64,000 bases of DNA, taken from Tepidimonas charontis. GTDB lineage: Bacteria > Pseudomonadota > Gammaproteobacteria > Burkholderiales > Burkholderiaceae_C. Below the pieces are notes generated by a model that was not told the origin of the DNA, did no database searches, and was given only the letters and a program-made list of their open reading frames with translations. The stretch lies in assembly GCF_007556685.1 (NCBI RefSeq), contig NZ_VJON01000004.1, forward strand, positions 1-64,000, in the 5' to 3' direction. Shown here piece by piece: positions 41,803 to 51,820 of the stretch; position 1 is the first letter of the stretch, and every line of letters starts with the position of its first letter. Made by a program: the position numbers and the translations under genes.

Positions 41803-42357
41803 ATGCCTCGCGATTCCATCCGGTTCTGCCGCGCTTGCGCCACTGCCGTCGAGTACCGTGTGCCCGACGACGGCGATACGCGCGTGCGCGCCGTCTGTCC
41901 GGCCTGTGGCACCATCCACTACGAAAATCCGCTCAACGTCGTCGGCACGGTGCCGTATTGGGGTGCCGATGGCGCACAGGTGCTGCTGTGTCGGCGCGCC
42001 ATCGAGCCGCGGCGCGGCAAGTGGACGCTGCCTGCCGGCTTCATGGAATTGGGGGAAACCACCGCCGAGGGAGCGGTGCGCGAAACCCAGGAAGAAGCGG
42101 GCGCACACATTGCGCTGGAGGGGTTGTTTACCCTGCTGAACGTGGCCCGGGTGGGCCAGGTGCACATTTACTACCGCGCGCGCTTGTTGAGCGACCGTTT
42201 CGCACCCGGTCACGAAACACTCGAGGCGCGCCTCTTTCACGAGCACGAAATCCCCTGGGAGGAGCTGGCGTTTCGCACCGTGCAGGAGACGCTGCGCCGC
42301 TACTTCGACGATCGCCGCCGCGGGCATTTCGGGGTGCACACGGCCGACATTGCGTGA
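41803..42357 (+). CDS. NUDIX hydrolase with N-terminal zinc ribbon
   Basis: The 184-residue protein has a four-cysteine zinc ribbon (FCRACA and AVCPACG) followed by a NUDIX domain. The full catalytic box starts GFMELGETTAEGAV and ends RETQEEAGA. This arrangement resembles the ADP-ribose or NADH pyrophosphatase groups, though it is shorter than NudC; the substrate is not known. The ATG at 41803 lacks a ribosome binding site and probably begins a leaderless mRNA. Confidence 0.85.
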   Translation: MPRDSIRFCRACATAVEYRVPDDGDTRVRAVCPACGTIHYENPLNVVGTVPYWGADGAQVLLCRRAIEPRRGKWTLPAGFMELGETTAEGAVRETQEEAGAHIALEGLFTLLNVARVGQVHIYYRARLLSDRFAPGHETLEARLFHEHEIPWEELAFRTVQETLRRYFDDRRRGHFGVHTADIA

Positions 42358-42524
42358 GCCGCCGCGGTGCAGAAAACCCGGGTGCGTCTGCGTTGGGGAA
42401 CGCGCCCGCGCAACGCAATCGACGCCAACGGTGTAGCGTGTCTTCTGCGCGACGGGCGCGGCACTACTGGCCGCAATGCGGAACCCCGGGTGGCACGCGT
42501 TGCTCCGCGTCGGCCTGCGGCGGC

Positions 42525-43586
42525 TCAGCTGAACAAGCGGCGCGCCGCCGGTGACCCAGCCGGCAGCTCGTGCGCCTGCAGCGTTTCGTACAACCGATCC
42601 AATTCCTGCCCTATACGATCGAGGGCGGCACCATCGAGCGGCTGGCCGCTGTCGTCGCCGACCCAGCCATCCATGGCCTCGGCCAGCGCCGTCGCCAACT
42701 CGCGCAAGCGCTCGAACGGCCGTTCGTTGGCCGGCACGTGCGGCACTTCCAGCACCAGCCGCACCTCACGCAACACCGCCAGCTCCGGGTCCTCGGCCAG
42801 CGCGGCCTGGGTTTCGAGCTGCAACACCAGTAAGGGGGCGGCACCGGGCTCGCTCGACGGCCACACCATGCGCCCGGGCAGCGCACCCGCCACGAAACCC
42901 AGCCGGCTGGCGTGCTGCGCGACGTAGCCGGGGCTCCAGGCGGCGCGGCGCGCACGCACCGTTAGCGCCAACTGCACATCGTGCGCGGCAGCAAACTGGT
43001 CGAGCGCGCGCGCGCGTTGCACCACCGCCAACATGTCGGGCGGATCGCCCGCAGCCAGCCAGTGTTCGCACCAGTCGTGCAGTTTCTGTATGAACTCCGA
43101 ATACTCGATTTCGTTGAGGGCGCCGGCCCGATTGGCGAGCTGAATACCAGCGCGCAGCGCACCGTAACGCTGCCCGGGCATCAGCGTCTGCCAGTCGGCC
43201 TGGGGCCCGCCGCCGGCCTGATCGCTGGGCTGCTCCGCTTGCAGCGGCACGCCTTCGACGACAAAGGGCTTGGAGCCGATGCGCCGGCTGCCGGGCAGCA
43301 CCGACCATACCGCCTCGGCTGTCACCGGCTTGTCCAGGCGCAAGGTCACGATGGCGTCGAGCCGCTCATCGAGCACCGCTGGGGCGGCGTGTGTCACGGA
43401 AGCCGGCAGCGGTGCGTCCAGCGTCGGCTCTCGACGCGGGGGTGGCTCGGGGCCCATCACCGCGGGCGCGTCGCCATCGGCGCGGCGCGGGCTCAGGCGC
43501 TTGACCTGCCAGCGGTAATAGGCCCAAATGGCCAGCAACACGACGACGCCGGCCACCAGCAAGGCCAACTGTAACGAGGACATCAT
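42525..43586 (-). CDS. zipA: Cell division protein ZipA-like
   Basis: The 353-residue protein has an N-terminal membrane helix (about 6-24, LALLVAGVVVLLAIWAYYRW), a basic and proline-rich linker (about 28-75), and a C-terminal ZipA FtsZ-binding-like domain (about 200-340). It should tether FtsZ to the membrane. It overlaps the smc stop by four bases (ATGA), a pairing often seen in betaproteobacteria. Sequence identity to enterobacterial ZipA is low, so the call rests on topology, length and context. Confidence 0.8.
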   Translation of the reverse strand: MMSSLQLALLVAGVVVLLAIWAYYRWQVKRLSPRRADGDAPAVMGPEPPPRREPTLDAPLPASVTHAAPAVLDERLDAIVTLRLDKPVTAEAVWSVLPGSRRIGSKPFVVEGVPLQAEQPSDQAGGGPQADWQTLMPGQRYGALRAGIQLANRAGALNEIEYSEFIQKLHDWCEHWLAAGDPPDMLAVVQRARALDQFAAAHDVQLALTVRARRAAWSPGYVAQHASRLGFVAGALPGRMVWPSSEPGAAPLLVLQLETQAALAEDPELAVLREVRLVLEVPHVPANERPFERLRELATALAEAMDGWVGDDSGQPLDGAALDRIGQELDRLYETLQAHELPAGSPAARRLFS

Positions 43587-46500
43587 GAGGCGGCATTGTC
43601 CATCAGCGCGACCGCTTCGGCCAGATCGACCGCCACGACGCGCGACACCCCTTGCTCCTGCATCGTCACCCCGATGAGTTGCTCGGCCATCTCCATCGCA
43701 ATGCGGTTGTGACTGATGAAGAGGAACTGCGTGTCGCGGCTCATGCGGGTGACCAGCCGCGCATAACGCTCGGTGTTGGCGTCGTCCAGCGGCGCATCGA
43801 CTTCGTCGAGCAGGCAAAACGGCGCCGGGTTGAGCTGGAAGATGGCGAACACCAAGGCGATGGCGGTCAGCGCCTTTTCCCCGCCGGACAGCAGGTGGAT
43901 GGTCTGGTTGCGTTTGCCGGGGGGCTGCGCCATCACCTGCACGCCGGCGTCGAGGATTTCTTCGCCGGTCATGATCAGACGCGCCTGGCCGCCGCCGAAC
44001 AATTCGGGAAACATTTGCCCAAAGTGCGCGTTGACGGTATCGAAGGTGTGTGCCAGCAGCGCGCGCGTTTCGGCGTCGATTTTGCGGATGGCGTCTTCCA
44101 GGGTCTGAATGGCCTGCTGCAGATCGCGTGACTGGCTCGACAAAAACTGCTCGCGCTCGCGCGCAGCGGCCAATTCTTCCAGCGCCGCCAGGTTGACCGC
44201 CCCCAGCGCGGCGACCTCGCGCTGCAGGCGCTCGATTTCGGCCGGCAGGCTGGCGGCGCGCACGCCGTCTTCGGCCACACTGTGCTGCACGGCGCTCAGG
44301 TCGGCTCCGGCCTCGGCGAGCTGATGACTGTACTGGTCCAGGGCGAGCTGCGCGGCTTGCTCCTTGAGCTGGCACTCCGTGATGCGCGCGCGCAGCGGCT
44401 CGAGCTCGCGCTCCAGACGCAGGCGTTGCTCGTCAGCGGTGCGCAGGCGCGCCGTCAACTCGTCGTAGCGGCTGCGCGCAGCGGCCAAAGCGGCCTCGCG
44501 GTGCTGACGCCCCTGCAGCGCCTGCTGTAACGCCGCGTCGGTTTCGTCGTCATGACGTTGCGCCAACTCCTGCTGGAGCTGCTCGGCCTCTGCGTGTAGG
44601 CGGGCGAGCTGCTCGGCGGCCGTTTCGACCTGCCGCAACAGCTCGGCGCGCCGCGCCGCCAGCGTGCGCTGGCCGAAACGCGCCTCCTGCGCCCGCCGCT
44701 CGGCGGCGCGCCACTGCTCTCGCGCCGCGTCGCGCTCGGCGGCCGCGCGCGCGGCACGTTCTTCGGCGTGGCGCAGGTGCATCTGCAGGTCGGCCAGCTG
44801 GAGGTCCAACGCTTCGAAAGCCAGCTCACTTTGCACGCGCCGCTCCTGCAGCGCCTCGATGTGCGCCTGCACTTCCTGCAGATCCTGCGCCAGCCGCTGC
44901 TGGTGTTGGCGCGCCTGTTCGGCCAACTGCTCGCCTTTGAGCACCTCGAGCTGCAAGGTGTGGCGGCGCTGCTGCCACTGCGCCGCCTCGCGCCGCCACT
45001 GCTGCACCTGCTGGGTGAGCTGGTGTACCTGCGCTTCGGCGCGCTGAGCGCGTTCGCGCGCGTCTTCGTGCAGCAGCTCGTGCGCACGCCATTGGCGCTG
45101 GAGGTCGTCGATTTCATGCGCGCGCGCCAGCATCCCCGACTGGGGGTCGTCGGCCGCGTAAAAGCTCACGTCGTGCCGGCCCACGCTGTGCCCCTGCGGG
45201 GTGTAGAGCCGTTGCCCGGCCCGCAGCGCGCTGCGCCAGCGCAAGGCGGTGGGCAGGTCCGCCGCGCACAGGCAGCCGTCCAGCCAGTCGCTCAAGACGG
45301 CATACAGCTCGGCATCGTGCAGGCGCAATCGCTGCAGCAACGGCACGGCACTCGGATCGGGCGGCGATGCAGCGGCAGCGCGCGCATGGCCCTCGCCCGC
45401 AGCCCAGAAGGCCAGTTTGACCGGTGGCGCCGTGCGTTGCAGGCTGGCCAATCCATCGAGCCGTTGCACCCGCAACGCCCGCAAGCGTTCACGCAAGGCG
45501 GCTTCGATGGCGGTCTCCCAGCCGGGTTCGACGTCGAGCACCCGCCACAACGCCGCCAAGCCTTCCAGCCCCTGTGCTTGCAACCAGGGCTGCAAGCGCT
45601 CGTCCGCGGCCAGCCGATCTTGCAGCGCCTGCAACGCCTGCAAGCGGGCGCGAATCTCGGCGCCGCGCCGCGCTTGATCGCGTTCGTGCTGTTGGGCCTG
45701 CGTCCAGGCGACCTGCGCGGCCGGCAGGGCCTGCTCGGCATCGTGCAGGCGGGCCTGGGCGTCGGCCCAAGCCGCCTCGGCGGCGGCAAGCGCCTGGCGC
45801 TGCTGCTGCAAATGCGGCCCATCGGGGCTTTCGATGTGGCGCTGTTCGGCGCGCAGGCGCTCCTCGCGCTGCCGCCACTGGCGCAGTTGCTCGTCCAAGG
45901 CGCGTTGCTCGGCTGCCTGCACCCCCAGCGCCTGCTGCGCCTGGGCGACGCGCTCGCGCTGCGCGGCCCAGTGTGCCTGGGCCTGAGCAGCGGCTTCCTC
46001 CAGCGCCGGCAGACGCTGCGCGTGCTCCTCCATCTGGGCGGCGAGCAGCTCGGCTTCTTCGGCCGAGGCGGCCTCCTGTTCATCGAGTTGCGACAGTGCC
46101 TGCGCTGCTTGCTCGGCCCGCCCCTGCCAGTCCTGCAGCTGCTGACCCAAAGCCTGCAGCCGCTGCTCGGCGCGTTGGCGGCCTTCGGCGGCGAAGCGCA
46201 GCTGCGCTTGCAGGCGCGCCACCTCGGCACCGATGTCGTAGACCTGAGCCTGCGCCCGATTGACCGCTTCACCAGCGTCGTAGTGGCTCTGACGCAGCGC
46301 CTCCACGTCGGCTTCGACCGCCCGCAACGCGGCCAGCCGCTCCTGCAGCGCATTGAGCGCCTGCAGCCCCTGCGCGCGCACCGCTTCAAGCTGAGCGCTG
46401 GCTTCCTCGCGTTTGAGCCACCAAAACTGCTGCTGGCGCCGCGCTATCAGGCGCTGCAAATCGTGGTAACGCTGCGCCACCGCGGCTTGCTGCTCGAGTC

Positions 46501-47119
46501 GTTGCAATTGGGCCTCGAGTTCGCCCAAAATATCCTCGACTCGCGTCAGGTTGTCGCGTGTGTCGGCCAGGCGCGCTGCCGTTTCCTTGCGTCGCTCTTT
46601 GTATTTGGACACGCCCGCCGCCTCTTCCAAAAACAGGCGCAGTTCCTCCGGGCGACTTTCGATGATGCGGCTGATCGTGCCCTGCCCGATGATGGCGTAG
46701 GCGCGCGGCCCCAAGCCCGTGCCCAGGAACACGTCGTGCACGTCGCGCCGCCGCACCGGCTGGTTGTTGATGGCGTAGCTGCTGGTGCCGTCGCGCGTGA
46801 GTACCCGCCGCACGGAGATTTCGGCGTATTGGTTCCACGGCCCGCCGGCGCGCCGCGCACTGTTGTCGAACACCAGTTCGACACTGGCGCGCTGGGCGGG
46901 CTTGCGCTGCGCGCTGCCGTTGAAGATGACGTCCTGCATGGACTCGCCACGCAGCTCGCTGGCACGCGACTCGCCCAGCACCCAGCGCACGGCGTCCATG
47001 ATGTTGGATTTGCCGCAGCCATTGGGGCCGACCACCCCCACCCGCTGCCCAGGCAAGTGCAGCGTGGTGGGTTCGGCGAACGATTTGAAGCCGGAGAGTT
47101 TGATCGTCTGCAGTCGCAC
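43583..47119 (-). CDS. smc: Chromosome partition ATPase SMC
   Basis: The 1178-residue protein has a Walker A motif (GPNGCGKSNIMDAVRWVLGE) at the N-terminus. Two long coiled coils flank a hinge near the middle (about 500-640). The C-terminal head has the signature LLSGGEKALTAIAL and Walker B PFCLLDEVDAPLDD. With ScpAB it condenses and segregates the chromosome. The arms are extremely rich in Gln, Ala and Arg (many AEQ/LQ repeats). Length and start (MRLQTIKLSGFKSFAEPT) are canonical. Confidence 0.97.
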   Translation of the reverse strand: MRLQTIKLSGFKSFAEPTTLHLPGQRVGVVGPNGCGKSNIMDAVRWVLGESRASELRGESMQDVIFNGSAQRKPAQRASVELVFDNSARRAGGPWNQYAEISVRRVLTRDGTSSYAINNQPVRRRDVHDVFLGTGLGPRAYAIIGQGTISRIIESRPEELRLFLEEAAGVSKYKERRKETAARLADTRDNLTRVEDILGELEAQLQRLEQQAAVAQRYHDLQRLIARRQQQFWWLKREEASAQLEAVRAQGLQALNALQERLAALRAVEADVEALRQSHYDAGEAVNRAQAQVYDIGAEVARLQAQLRFAAEGRQRAEQRLQALGQQLQDWQGRAEQAAQALSQLDEQEAASAEEAELLAAQMEEHAQRLPALEEAAAQAQAHWAAQRERVAQAQQALGVQAAEQRALDEQLRQWRQREERLRAEQRHIESPDGPHLQQQRQALAAAEAAWADAQARLHDAEQALPAAQVAWTQAQQHERDQARRGAEIRARLQALQALQDRLAADERLQPWLQAQGLEGLAALWRVLDVEPGWETAIEAALRERLRALRVQRLDGLASLQRTAPPVKLAFWAAGEGHARAAAASPPDPSAVPLLQRLRLHDAELYAVLSDWLDGCLCAADLPTALRWRSALRAGQRLYTPQGHSVGRHDVSFYAADDPQSGMLARAHEIDDLQRQWRAHELLHEDARERAQRAEAQVHQLTQQVQQWRREAAQWQQRRHTLQLEVLKGEQLAEQARQHQQRLAQDLQEVQAHIEALQERRVQSELAFEALDLQLADLQMHLRHAEERAARAAAERDAAREQWRAAERRAQEARFGQRTLAARRAELLRQVETAAEQLARLHAEAEQLQQELAQRHDDETDAALQQALQGRQHREAALAAARSRYDELTARLRTADEQRLRLERELEPLRARITECQLKEQAAQLALDQYSHQLAEAGADLSAVQHSVAEDGVRAASLPAEIERLQREVAALGAVNLAALEELAAAREREQFLSSQSRDLQQAIQTLEDAIRKIDAETRALLAHTFDTVNAHFGQMFPELFGGGQARLIMTGEEILDAGVQVMAQPPGKRNQTIHLLSGGEKALTAIALVFAIFQLNPAPFCLLDEVDAPLDDANTERYARLVTRMSRDTQFLFISHNRIAMEMAEQLIGVTMQEQGVSRVVAVDLAEAVALMDNAAS

Positions 47120-47212
47120 GGGGCGCTAGTTTACGGGGCGCCCCGCGCGGCGCGTGCGCTGGCATGAGCCGACCGTGCAGCGCCCCGAGCGCAGCCATTA
47201 CCATTGCACCCC

Positions 47213-48472
47213 GTGGACGACGCCAATCACCTCCCCTTGAACCCCTTGCTGCAGCGGCTGCAGCCCTATCCGTTCGAGCGCCTGCGGGCACTGTTGGCCG
47301 GTGTGGTACCCGAGCCGCAGTGGCGCCCCATCAACCTCGGCATCGGCGAGCCCCGTCACCCCACCCCAGCGGTGCTCAAAGACGCCTTGCACGCGGCCAT
47401 CGAGCGCACCGACGCCGGTCTGGCGGTCTACCCGGCCACGGCGGGCACGACGGCTCTGCGCCAGGCCTGCGCGCGCTGGGTGCAGCGGCGCTACGGCGTC
47501 ACACTCGACCCCGACACCCAGGTACTGCCCACGCTGGGCTCGCGCGAGGCGCTGTTTGCGCTGGCGCAGGTGGTGATCGACCCGCGCGCCTTCGCCACGG
47601 GCGAAGAGCCCGTCGTCGTTTGCCCCAATCCGTTCTACCAGATTTACGAGGGCGCGGCGCTCCTGGCCGGCGCCCAGCCGTGGTATGCGCCCTGCGATCC
47701 GGCGCGCAACTTCGCCGTCGATTGGGACCGCGTGCCCGCGTCCGTGTGGGCGCGCACCCGGCTGCTGTATGCCTGCTCTCCGGGCAATCCGACCGGTGCG
47801 GTGATGCCGCTGGCCGAGTGGGAGCGACTGTTCGCGCTCAGCGACCGCTACGGCTTCGTCATCGCCAGCGACGAGTGCTACAGCGAGATCTACTTCCGTG
47901 ACGAGCCGCCCCTGGGGGCCTTGCAGGCTGCCCAGCTACTTGGCCGATCTGGGTTCGAGCGCTTGATCGTCCTGACCAGCCTGTCCAAGCGCAGCAATGC
48001 GCCTGGCCTGCGCTCGGGCTTCGTCGCCGGGGACGCCAAGCTCATCCGCGCCTTCACGCTCTACCGCACCTATCACGGCAGCGCCATGAGCGTGGCGGTG
48101 CAGCAAGCCAGCGCCGCCGCCTGGGACGACGAAGCGCACGTGCAGGCCAATCGCGCGCAATACCGCGAGAAGTTCGAGCGCGTCACGCCGCTGCTGGCGC
48201 AAGTGCTGGACGTGCGCCTGCCCGACGCTGGGTTTTATCTGTGGGCAGGCGTGCCCGGAGGCGATGACCTGGCCTTCGCGCGCGCCCTCCATGCCCACTA
48301 CAATGTCACGGTATTGCCGGGCCGGTTCTTGGCGCGCGATGTCGATGGCCGCAATCCCGGGGCCGGACGCGTGCGCCTGGCGCTGGTGGCCGAGCTCGAC
48401 GAATGCCTGGAAGCGGCTGAGCGCATCGTCCGTTTCGTGCGTACCGCATCCGCTTCGTCTCCCGCTTCTTAA
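47213..48472 (+). CDS. dapC: Succinyldiaminopimelate transaminase DapC
   Basis: The 419-residue class I PLP transaminase makes N-succinyl-diaminopimelate in the succinylase branch of lysine and mDAP synthesis. It has the N-terminal stretch LQPYPFERLRALLAGV typical of DapC and the PLP lysine in TSLSKRSNAPGLRSG. It is followed at 12 bases by dapD. A GTG at 47213 is taken as the start; a TTG three codons upstream is possible. There is no clear ribosome binding site. Confidence 0.92.
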   Translation: MDDANHLPLNPLLQRLQPYPFERLRALLAGVVPEPQWRPINLGIGEPRHPTPAVLKDALHAAIERTDAGLAVYPATAGTTALRQACARWVQRRYGVTLDPDTQVLPTLGSREALFALAQVVIDPRAFATGEEPVVVCPNPFYQIYEGAALLAGAQPWYAPCDPARNFAVDWDRVPASVWARTRLLYACSPGNPTGAVMPLAEWERLFALSDRYGFVIASDECYSEIYFRDEPPLGALQAAQLLGRSGFERLIVLTSLSKRSNAPGLRSGFVAGDAKLIRAFTLYRTYHGSAMSVAVQQASAAAWDDEAHVQANRAQYREKFERVTPLLAQVLDVRLPDAGFYLWAGVPGGDDLAFARALHAHYNVTVLPGRFLARDVDGRNPGAGRVRLALVAELDECLEAAERIVRFVRTASASSPAS

Positions 48473-48484
48473 TTTTCAACCGTC

Positions 48485-49309
48485 ATGACGCAACAGTTGC
48501 AGCAAATCATCGAAAACGCCTGGGACAACCGCGTCCAACTGTCGCCCGGCAACGCCCCGCAGGAAGTCATCGACGCCGTCGAACACGTCATCGACGAGCT
48601 CAACACCGGCCGCCTGCGCGTGGCGACCCGTCATGGGGTGGGTCAGTGGACGGTGCATCAGTGGATCAAGAAGGCGGTGTTGCTGAGCTTTCGCCTGCAC
48701 GACAACGAACTCATGCGCGCCGGGGACTTGGCCTTCTACGACAAGGTCAAGACCAAATTCGCGCATCTGACGCCGCAAGAAATGGCAGCGGCCGGGGTAC
48801 GCGTGGTGCCGCCCGCCGTCGCTCGCCGCGGCAGCTACATTGCACGCGGCGCCATCCTCATGCCATCCTACGTCAACATCGGTGCCTATGTCGATGAAGG
48901 CACGATGGTGGACACTTGGGCCACGGTGGGCTCGTGTGCCCAGGTCGGCAAGAACGTGCATCTGTCGGGCGGTGTGGGCCTGGGCGGCGTACTCGAGCCA
49001 CTGCAGGCCAACCCCACCATCATCGAGGACAACTGCTTTATCGGGGCGCGCTCCGAAATCGTCGAAGGCGTCATCGTCGAGGAGAACTCGGTCATCTCGA
49101 TGGGGGTCTATATCGGCCAGAGTACGCCGATCTACGACCGCACCACCGGTGAGATCCTGTACGGCCGGGTGCCAGCGGGCTCGGTCGTCATCAGCGGCAG
49201 TCTGCCCAAGGAAGGCGGCAAATACAGCCTGTATGCAGCCATCATCGTCAAACGCGTGGACGCGCAGACGCGCGCCAAAACCAGCCTCAATGAACTGCTG
49301 CGCGACTGA
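48485..49309 (+). CDS. dapD: Tetrahydrodipicolinate N-succinyltransferase DapD
   Basis: The 274-residue left-handed beta-helix enzyme succinylates tetrahydrodipicolinate. The helical N-terminal domain ([20 protein letters not shown]) is followed by hexapeptide repeats from about residue 105 ([40 protein letters not shown]). Length equals that of E. coli DapD. It lies between dapC and the pilU-like gene. Confidence 0.97.
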   Translation: MTQQLQQIIENAWDNRVQLSPGNAPQEVIDAVEHVIDELNTGRLRVATRHGVGQWTVHQWIKKAVLLSFRLHDNELMRAGDLAFYDKVKTKFAHLTPQEMAAAGVRVVPPAVARRGSYIARGAILMPSYVNIGAYVDEGTMVDTWATVGSCAQVGKNVHLSGGVGLGGVLEPLQANPTIIEDNCFIGARSEIVEGVIVEENSVISMGVYIGQSTPIYDRTTGEILYGRVPAGSVVISGSLPKEGGKYSLYAAIIVKRVDAQTRAKTSLNELLRD

Positions 49310-49417
49310 GGCGACGCCGCGGCCAAACGGGCGGCGGCCGCGTGTGGGCACGATGGCGCTCGCGCAGCATCGGGGGGCTGCGCGCGGGCAGGCTTGCCAC
49401 GAAAACGGGGTGTCGCC

Positions 49418-50581
49418 ATGGGCGTGATGGAGCAGCTGCTGCGTTTGATGGCCGAGCGCCACGCCTCCGATATCTATCTGTCGGCGTCGTCACCCGTGCT
49501 GATCAAAATCAACGGGGTCACGCAACCGGTCAACGACAAGCCGCTGCCAGCCGACGGGCCGTACCGCTTGTTGGCCGAAGTCGTCAGCGCCGAGCAGTTG
49601 CGCACCTTCGACCAGACGGGGGAGCTCAACATCGCCATCCCGATGCCCGACGTGGGGCGTTTTCGCATCAGTGCCATGCGCCAACGCGGCACCTGCGCCG
49701 TCGTGGTGCGCTTCATCAGCGGACGGATCCCGGCGGTATCGGAACTTGGCATTCCGCCGGTGCTCACGCGCATGATCATGGCCAAGCGCGGCCTGATGCT
49801 GGTGGTGGGGGCCACGGGTTCCGGCAAAAGCACCACACTCGCTGCCCTGCTCGATCACCGCAACGCCAACGACTGCTGCCACATCCTCACCATCGAAGAT
49901 CCGATCGAGTATCTGTTCAAGAACAAAAAGGCGGTGGTCAACCAGCGCGAGGTCGGCAACGATACCGAGTCGCTGCACACCGCGCTGAAAAACGCATTGC
50001 GGCAGGCGCCCGACGTGATCCTGATCGGTGAGATCCGGGACCGCGAGACGATGTCGCACGCCATCGCCTACGCCCAGTCCGGGCATTTGGTCCTGGCCAC
50101 CCTGCACGCCAACAACAGCTACCAAGCGCTCAACCGCATCCTGAACTTCTATCCGGCCGAAGTGCGCCCGACCATGCTCAACGACTTGGCCTCGTCGCTG
50201 CGTGCCATCGTCTCGCAGCGCTTGCTGCGCACGGTCGACGGCGGGCGCACGCCGGCGGTGGAAGTCCTGGTCAACACCCGCCTGATCAGCGAATTGATCG
50301 AAAAAGCGGATTTTTTTGGCGTGCGCGAGGCACTGGAAAAATCGATGGCGGAGGAGTCGCAGACGTTCGAGGCCGATTTGGCGCGGCTGATCCTGTCGGG
50401 ACGCATCACGCGCGAAGAAGGTCTGGCCTACGCCGACTCGCCCACCAACCTCTTGTGGCGCCTGCAAAACGACGACCGTGCCCGCGCCGCGGCTGCTTCC
50501 GCCGCCGCGCACGGTCCCGCCGCCGAGCCCGGTCAAGGCGGTGGGCCGTCGTTCGAGGGCTTTTTGCCGCCCCAGTCCTGA
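49418..50581 (+). CDS. pilU: Type IV pilus retraction ATPase, PilU type
   Basis: The 387-residue hexameric ATPase has Walker A GATGSGKSTT, the Asp box in EDPIEYLF, Walker B LIGEIRDRETM and the His box LATLHANNSY. N-terminal MGVMEQLLRLMAERHASDIYLS and the long C-terminal extension after about residue 345 favour PilU over PilT. It would assist PilT in retraction and twitching. The usual pilT partner is not in the window. It is embedded between dapD and dapE, as in other Burkholderiales. Confidence 0.86.
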   Translation: MGVMEQLLRLMAERHASDIYLSASSPVLIKINGVTQPVNDKPLPADGPYRLLAEVVSAEQLRTFDQTGELNIAIPMPDVGRFRISAMRQRGTCAVVVRFISGRIPAVSELGIPPVLTRMIMAKRGLMLVVGATGSGKSTTLAALLDHRNANDCCHILTIEDPIEYLFKNKKAVVNQREVGNDTESLHTALKNALRQAPDVILIGEIRDRETMSHAIAYAQSGHLVLATLHANNSYQALNRILNFYPAEVRPTMLNDLASSLRAIVSQRLLRTVDGGRTPAVEVLVNTRLISELIEKADFFGVREALEKSMAEESQTFEADLARLILSGRITREEGLAYADSPTNLLWRLQNDDRARAAAASAAAHGPAAEPGQGGGPSFEGFLPPQS

Positions 50582-50608
50582 CGCGGCACCTTGCATCGAC
50601 GCTTTCCG

Positions 50609-51820
50609 ATGACCTCAACCATGGACCCAGCCCTGCACGAGACGCATGACGCGGGGGCGGCAGTCGTCCAGCTGACCGAGGCGCTGATCGGTCGCCCCTC
50701 CGTGACCCCAGACGACGCGGGCTGTCAAGCGTTGTTGGCCGAACGCCTGTCCGCACTCGGTTTTCAATGTGAAACCCTGGTCAGCGGCCCCCCCGAATTC
50801 CGCGTCACCAATCTGTGGGCTCTGCGCCCGGGCGCCACGCCGCAGGCACCCGTATTGGTGTTTGCGGGCCACACCGATGTGGTGCCGACCGGACCGCGCG
50901 AGCACTGGCACAGCGATCCCTTCACCCCGACGCTGCGCGACGGCAAGCTCTATGGCCGCGGCGCCAGCGACATGAAGGCGTCGCTGGCGGCCATGGTGGT
51001 GGCGTGTGAGCGCTTTTTGGCCGAGTCGCCCAACCCTCCTCTGAGCATTGGTTTTTTGCTCACCAGCGACGAGGAAGGGCCGGCGCGCGATGGCACCGTG
51101 GTGGTGTGCGAGGCTCTACGGCGGCGGGGGCAGCGGCTCGACTACTGCATCGTCGGTGAGCCCACCAGCGTGCGGCGCACCGGTGACATGATCAAAAATG
51201 GCCGCCGGGGCACGATGAGCGGGCGGCTGACGGTCAAGGGCATTCAGGGCCACATCGCCTACCCTCACCTGGCGCGCAATCCCATACACCTGCTCGCGCC
51301 AGCCCTGGCCGAACTGGTGGCCACGCGCTGGGATGACGGCAACGCCCACTTCCCCCCCACCACCTGGCAAGTCAGCCATATCCACGCCGGCACGGGGGCC
51401 AGCAACGTCATCCCCGGCACCGTGGTGCTGGACTTCAACTTTCGCTTCAGCACCGAATCCACGCCGGAGGGCTTGCAGGCACGCGTGAGCGACATCCTGG
51501 CGCGCCACGGTCTGCGCCCGGGCCAAGACTATGAGCTGGCGTGGACGGTGGGCGGCCTGCCCTTTTTGACCCCGCGCGGTACACTGGTCGATGCCATCCG
51601 CGCGGCCATCCGCGACGTCACCGGCACGGAACCGGAACTGTCCACCACCGGCGGCACCAGCGACGGTCGCTTCATCGCCCAAATCTGCCCGCAGGTGGTC
51701 GAGTGTGGCCCGCCCAACACCACCATCCATCAGGTCGACGAATGCATCGACGTCGAGGATTTAAAATCGCTGACACATATTTACCATCGCATCTTGCAAC
51801 GCTTAACGCACCATGAATAA
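50609..51820 (+). CDS. dapE: Succinyldiaminopimelate desuccinylase DapE
   Basis: The 403-residue two-zinc peptidase releases LL-diaminopimelate. Metal-binding motifs are [11 protein letters not shown] and [10 protein letters not shown], with the catalytic glutamates in LTSDEEGPA, and a C-terminal histidine in [10 protein letters not shown]. The ATG at 50609 ([11 protein letters not shown]) is chosen; one four codons later is possible. The N-terminus is about 20 residues longer than in E. coli. Its stop overlaps the following TPR gene start by eight bases. Confidence 0.94.
   Translation: MTSTMDPALHETHDAGAAVVQLTEALIGRPSVTPDDAGCQALLAERLSALGFQCETLVSGPPEFRVTNLWALRPGATPQAPVLVFAGHTDVVPTGPREHWHSDPFTPTLRDGKLYGRGASDMKASLAAMVVACERFLAESPNPPLSIGFLLTSDEEGPARDGTVVVCEALRRRGQRLDYCIVGEPTSVRRTGDMIKNGRRGTMSGRLTVKGIQGHIAYPHLARNPIHLLAPALAELVATRWDDGNAHFPPTTWQVSHIHAGTGASNVIPGTVVLDFNFRFSTESTPEGLQARVSDILARHGLRPGQDYELAWTVGGLPFLTPRGTLVDAIRAAIRDVTGTEPELSTTGGTSDGRFIAQICPQVVECGPPNTTIHQVDECIDVEDLKSLTHIYHRILQRLTHHE

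Noticed and set aside
44768-47167. Plus-strand open frame of about 800 codons rich in Leu, Gln and Arg
   Set aside because: It mirrors the smc coiled-coil codons on the other strand. SMC is certain, so this is a shadow.
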